Below the pieces are notes generated by a model. That model did no database searches. It was not told where the DNA came from and worked only from the letters and a program-made list of their open reading frames with translations. This document shows positions 41,643 to 45,133 of a stretch of DNA of 45,133 bases, one piece after another. This DNA comes from Alphaproteobacteria bacterium (GTDB taxonomy: Bacteria; Pseudomonadota; Alphaproteobacteria; Acetobacterales; Acetobacteraceae). Made by a program: the position numbers and the translations under genes. How positions within the stretch are numbered: position 1 is the first letter of the stretch; each line of letters opens with the position of its first letter. Location: the NCBI GenBank assembly GCA_016869715.1, contig VGDM01000020.1, positions 1 through 45,133 on the forward strand. Reading direction: 5' to 3'.

Positions 41643-43565
41643 CTACGCAATAACATAATCGGCAGGATCAAGATTTTCCGTCATGCGCCGGTAATCCACG
41701 AGCCGGAAGGGTGAATTGGTCACCACCCTGCCCGCCTTGTTCTTGTACCAACTGCCGACCCCCGGATGCGTCCAGACCATGCGGGCATGGGTCGCGTCCA
41801 GGAAATCATTATAGGCCGCACAGCGATCTTCGCGGATTTCGATGCTGCGCGCACCGCTCTCCACCAATTCACGAATGGCCTGCATGATGTAACGCACCTG
41901 GCATTCCGAATGGAACATGGCGCTGCCGCCATGCGCGAGATTCGTGCCTGGCCCATAGAGCATAAAGAAATTCGGAAAGCGTGGCACGGTAATGCCAAGG
42001 AAGGCGCGCGGGTCATCATCGCCCCAAAGTGTACGCACCGAGACACCGTCGCGACCAAAAACATCCAAAGATCCAAGCGCCTTGACGCCATCAAAACCTG
42101 TTGCCATGATGATGACATCGGCGGGATGGTGGCGGCCATCCTTGGTCTCCACACCATCCTTCACAATGCGCGCGATGGGTGTAGTGACAAGTTCCACATG
42201 CGGTGCGGTCAACATCTTGTACCAGCCATTATCGCGCAGCATGCGCTTGCCATAGGGCGGATAAGGCGGCACCACCTTTTCCAGCAAATCGGTGCGATTG
42301 CCGATCTGCGTCTTGATATAGCCGATAATATCCTCGCGCAGTTTTTGGTTTGTCGCATTGAGCGATTGCGCGGGCTGGTCCCAATTCGGATCCTTATGGA
42401 GCGACGCATGCATGCCATCAGCGGATGCCCATAAAAGCTGGAAGCGATACCATTTGGCATAAAAGGGAATATGCTTAAGCGCGGTTTTCTTCGCCTCCGT
42501 CACCACCGCGTGGTAATTGGCGTTATAGACTGCCCAATGCGCCTGGCGCTGGAAAATCGTGAAATGGCCAAGCTTAGGCGCAATGGAAGGCCCGGCCTGC
42601 ATGCCGGATGCGCCGGTGCCGATCATCGCCACACGCTTGCCATCCAACGCAATGCTGTGATCCCAGCGCGCGGTATGAAAAAGCGGGCCGTCAAACTCCT
42701 CAACGCCCGGAATGGGTGGAATGACCGGGCGACTGATCGTGCCAACGGCGCCGATCAGCGCTTCAAACTCATGGGTTTCTTCGCGGCCATCGGCATGGCG
42801 AGTGGTCACGCGCCAGAGCGCCGCCGCTTCATCATAATGCGCGGCGGTGACACTGGTATTCAGGTGCACATGCCGCCGCAGCCCGTATTTGTCGGTGATG
42901 CCTTCCAAATACTGCCAAAGCTGATCGCGCTTGGAGAAATGCTCCGGCCAATCGTGATTGGGTTCGAAGGACAGGGAATAGAAATGATTGGGCGTATCCA
43001 CGCCGCAGCCAGGATAGTCGTTTTCATACCAGGTGCCGCCGACCGCATCATTCTTCTCAAAAATCGTGAAGGGCAGCCCGGCTTCCTGCAGCTTGATCGC
43101 CATCAGCAGGCCGGAAACACCCGCGCCGATAATGCCAGTGCGGAAGGACGCGCGGCGCGCTGCCGGCACATCTCGGCGCCACTGCACGGTCTTCGGGTCC
43201 GGCGCATCCACCACGGTTTCTTCGCGGATCAGCGGTAGGTATTCCGCCGGCACCTCTGCCCCAACGCCAACAGAAAGCATCCGGTGCAGCAGGTGCTCGG
43301 GTGGTTCCGCAGGCAATGCGCGCCCGCTTTGCGCATAATCCAACAAGACGTCGCGCAGCCGGGCGCGGAGTTCAGCGCGCAATTCATCCGGCGCCGCTTC
43401 ATGGAAATTCCAGGGCCCCTTGATATGGGGTGCGAAGCGGTCAAGCCATTCCGCTTCGCCCGAAAGATGCACCAGCACCATCAACAAGGGCGCGATATCG
43501 CCACCCGCCAGGGCTTCATCCAGCAGGGCAGGGTTGGAGAGGAAGGTTTTGGGATCAGGGATCAT
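41643..43565 (-). CDS. flavin-containing Baeyer-Villiger-type monooxygenase
   Basis: This 640-residue class B flavoprotein uses NADPH, FAD and O2 to insert oxygen into ketones or oxidise heteroatoms. A helical N-terminal extension of about 140 residues precedes the FAD site GAGVSG (147-152) and the FEKNDAVGGTWYENDYPGCG segment. The Baeyer-Villiger fingerprint FxGxxxHxxxW is intact (Phe291, Gly293, His297, Trp301, followed by Asp). The NADPH Rossmann motif is GTGASGMQ. The length and extension resemble steroid- or hydroxyacetophenone-type enzymes. The ATG at 43565 is preferred because the upstream 12 codons run toward the glnA terminator. It lies downstream of glnA on the same strand but behind a terminator. 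Confidence 0.9.
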   Translation of the reverse strand: MIPDPKTFLSNPALLDEALAGGDIAPLLMVLVHLSGEAEWLDRFAPHIKGPWNFHEAAPDELRAELRARLRDVLLDYAQSGRALPAEPPEHLLHRMLSVGVGAEVPAEYLPLIREETVVDAPDPKTVQWRRDVPAARRASFRTGIIGAGVSGLLMAIKLQEAGLPFTIFEKNDAVGGTWYENDYPGCGVDTPNHFYSLSFEPNHDWPEHFSKRDQLWQYLEGITDKYGLRRHVHLNTSVTAAHYDEAAALWRVTTRHADGREETHEFEALIGAVGTISRPVIPPIPGVEEFDGPLFHTARWDHSIALDGKRVAMIGTGASGMQAGPSIAPKLGHFTIFQRQAHWAVYNANYHAVVTEAKKTALKHIPFYAKWYRFQLLWASADGMHASLHKDPNWDQPAQSLNATNQKLREDIIGYIKTQIGNRTDLLEKVVPPYPPYGKRMLRDNGWYKMLTAPHVELVTTPIARIVKDGVETKDGRHHPADVIIMATGFDGVKALGSLDVFGRDGVSVRTLWGDDDPRAFLGITVPRFPNFFMLYGPGTNLAHGGSAMFHSECQVRYIMQAIRELVESGARSIEIREDRCAAYNDFLDATHARMVWTHPGVGSWYKNKAGRVVTNSPFRLVDYRRMTENLDPADYVIA

Positions 43566-43602
43566 GGCGCCTAGCTGATCACGCCGTCCCCCGAAATGCA
43601 AA

Positions 43603-43632
43603 AGGGCCCCACATATCCTGCGGGGCCCCTTC
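43603..43632 (-). terminator. rho-independent terminator after glnA
   Basis: GGGCCCC (43604-43610) pairs with GGGGCCC (43622-43628) around an 11-base interval that allows further pairing. On the minus strand the stem is followed by TTTTGCATTT. It lies 20 bases after the glnA stop. Confidence 0.75.
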
Positions 43633-43652
43633 CCTATCCGACCTGAAGCAGA

Positions 43653-45092
43653 TCAGACGGAGTAGTACATCTCAAACTCAACCGGGTGCGGAGTGTGTTC
43701 AAACTTGTACACATCCGTCCACTTGAGCTCGATATAGCTTTCGATCTGATCCTTGGAGAAGACATCGCCAGCGAGCAGGAAGTCGTGATCCGCTTCCAGC
43801 GCCTGCAGCGCTTCACGCAAGGAACCGCACACGGTCGGAATGCCCTTCAGCTCTTCCGGCGGCAGGTCATAGAGATCCTTATCCATCGGGTCGCCCGGAT
43901 GGATCTTGTTCTTGATGCCATCAATGCCGGCCATCAGCATGGCAGCGAAGGCAAGGTAGGGATTCGCACCCGGATCCGGGAAGCGGACTTCAACGCGCTT
44001 CGCCTTCGGGCTGGTCGCGTAAGGAATGCGGCAGGAAGCCGAACGGTTGCGCGCGGAATAGGCGAGCAACACGGGCGCCTCAAAACCCGGGATCAACCGC
44101 TTGTAGGAATTGGTCAGCGGGTTGGTGAAGGCATTCAGCGCCTTGGCGTGCTTGATGATGCCGCCAATGTAGTACAGCGCCGTTTCCGACAGATCGGCAT
44201 AGCCATTGCCGGCGAATACCGGCTTGCCAGCCTTCCAGATGGACTGGTGCACATGCATGCCCGAACCATTATCGCCATAGATCGGCTTCGGCATGAAGGT
44301 CGCGGTCTTGCCGTAGCTATGGGCGACATTGTGCACGCAGTATTTGTAGATCTGCATGAAATCCGCCTGCTTCACCAGCGGGCCGAACTTCGTGCCGAGC
44401 TCATGCTGGGACTGCGCCACTTCATGGTGATGCTTTTCGATCGGCAAGCCCATCTCCCCCATGGTGGAGAGCATCTCGGCGCGCAGATCCTGTTCGCTAT
44501 CCACCGGCGGCACCGGGAAATAGCCACCCTTCACCACCGGGCGATGGCCCATATTCCCTTCAGGGAAATCCTTCATATTGGCGCCAGGGCCTTCAACGCT
44601 ATCCAGCGAGAAATGGCCGAAATTGCCGCCCGTGCCGAACTTCACATTGTCGAACACGAAAAATTCCGCTTCCGGACCGAAGAAGGCGGTATCGCCAATC
44701 CCGGTGGATTTCAGGAATTCTTCCGCCTTCTTTGCGGTAGAGCGCGGGTCGCGGTTGTAGCGCTGGCCGGTGGAGGGTTCATAAATGTCGCAGAACAGGA
44801 TGATCTGCGGCTTGGCCGAGAAGGGATCCATCACCGCCGTCGTCGCGTCCGGCATCAGGATCATGTCGGATTCATTGATCGCCTTCCAACCTGCGATCGA
44901 AGAGCCATCAAACATGATCCCCTCTTCGAAGACTTCCGGCTCAATGGTCGAAACATGCTGGGCGGTATGCTGCCACTTGCCGCGCGGATCCGTGAAACGG
45001 AAATCCACATATTCGACGCTGTGTTCCTTGATCATCTCCATAACCTTGGAGACGGCATTGCCACCCGCGGCGGCTGCTGGCTTCTTGGCCAT
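43653..45092 (-). CDS. glnA: glutamine synthetase type I
   Basis: This 479-residue dodecameric enzyme makes glutamine from glutamate, ammonia and ATP. Signatures are FDGSSIAGW (61-69), the metal-binding FFGPEAEFF (138-146), [10 protein letters not shown], and the adenylylation site Tyr408 in [11 protein letters not shown]. Its activity is therefore probably controlled by GlnE. The Ala-rich leader [12 protein letters not shown] is longer than usual before [12 protein letters not shown]. Only 41 bases lie upstream in the window, and no sigma-54 element is seen in them; the usual glnB partner would lie beyond the edge. NtrC encoded at 17102-18538 is its expected activator. Confidence 0.97.
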   Translation of the reverse strand: MAKKPAAAAGGNAVSKVMEMIKEHSVEYVDFRFTDPRGKWQHTAQHVSTIEPEVFEEGIMFDGSSIAGWKAINESDMILMPDATTAVMDPFSAKPQIILFCDIYEPSTGQRYNRDPRSTAKKAEEFLKSTGIGDTAFFGPEAEFFVFDNVKFGTGGNFGHFSLDSVEGPGANMKDFPEGNMGHRPVVKGGYFPVPPVDSEQDLRAEMLSTMGEMGLPIEKHHHEVAQSQHELGTKFGPLVKQADFMQIYKYCVHNVAHSYGKTATFMPKPIYGDNGSGMHVHQSIWKAGKPVFAGNGYADLSETALYYIGGIIKHAKALNAFTNPLTNSYKRLIPGFEAPVLLAYSARNRSASCRIPYATSPKAKRVEVRFPDPGANPYLAFAAMLMAGIDGIKNKIHPGDPMDKDLYDLPPEELKGIPTVCGSLREALQALEADHDFLLAGDVFSKDQIESYIELKWTDVYKFEHTPHPVEFEMYYSV

Positions 45093-45133
45093 ACTTTGCG
45101 ATCCTATTCCCTGCTAGCGAACCCCGAAAGAAA

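Overview
The window is GC-rich chromosomal DNA of an alphaproteobacterium. The main evidence is the contiguous order dusB-ntrB-ntrC-ntrY-ntrX followed by hfq-hflX, the fused ispDF gene, and a bacterial homologue of the mitochondrial complex I subunit NDUFS4. The two tctC-type binding-protein genes without permeases, the coding style, and the mix of oxidative and amidase genes suggest an Acetobacteraceae-like (Roseomonas-type) aerobe. That family assignment is inference. No insertion sequence, phage gene, CRISPR array or rRNA was seen.

Layout. Positions 1-4333 hold the tail of an unidentified gene, then minus-strand genes for a UDP-glucuronate decarboxylase-like epimerase and a gamma-glutamyltransferase (4-base overlap), a carboxymuconolactone-decarboxylase-fold protein and a HupE/UreJ metal permease. 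dnaE and mazG follow on the plus strand (4445-8746). Positions 8781-20711 are one long minus-strand series, transcribed dusB, ntrB, ntrC, ntrY, ntrX, a D-amino-acid-transaminase-like gene, a HAD phosphatase, hfq, hflX, an inositol-monophosphatase-family gene and greB. Most of these genes overlap or nearly touch. ispDF lies divergently beside dusB, behind an imperfect 38-bp duplication. An AGDEF/EAL cyclic-di-GMP gene at 22074-23825 is interrupted by an in-frame TAA. A thiolase, a TctC-type binding protein and an unrecognised gene occupy 24126-27148.

The accessory block of most interest runs from 27196 to 38030 on the plus strand. It begins with an FCD-type GntR regulator, a GntR-like palindrome, and an amidase whose 4-base-overlapping partner is the stand-alone C-terminal domain of allophanate hydrolase. 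A NitT/TauT-type ABC transporter and a PuuE-like polysaccharide-deacetylase-fold enzyme follow. Next is a two-subunit, Tat-exported molybdenum hydroxylase (isoquinoline 1-oxidoreductase/aldehyde dehydrogenase type), translationally coupled to soxX, soxY, soxZ and soxA. soxB and soxCD are absent from the window, and SoxY has an altered C-terminal arm (AACVEG in place of GGCGG). A TauE/SafE-family exporter gene converges on soxA. A reasonable hypothesis is periplasmic oxidation of an imported nitrogen-containing, possibly sulfur-containing, small molecule, with SoxYZ as carrier and SoxAX as the electron outlet. The substrate cannot be told from sequence.

The right end holds another TctC-type gene paired with the exporter, tRNA-Arg(TCT) with an encoded CCA, an NDUFS4-like subunit, a class V aminotransferase, a Baeyer-Villiger-type flavin monooxygenase and glnA. 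glnA sits in the same window as ntrBC and ntrYX, although about 24 kb away.
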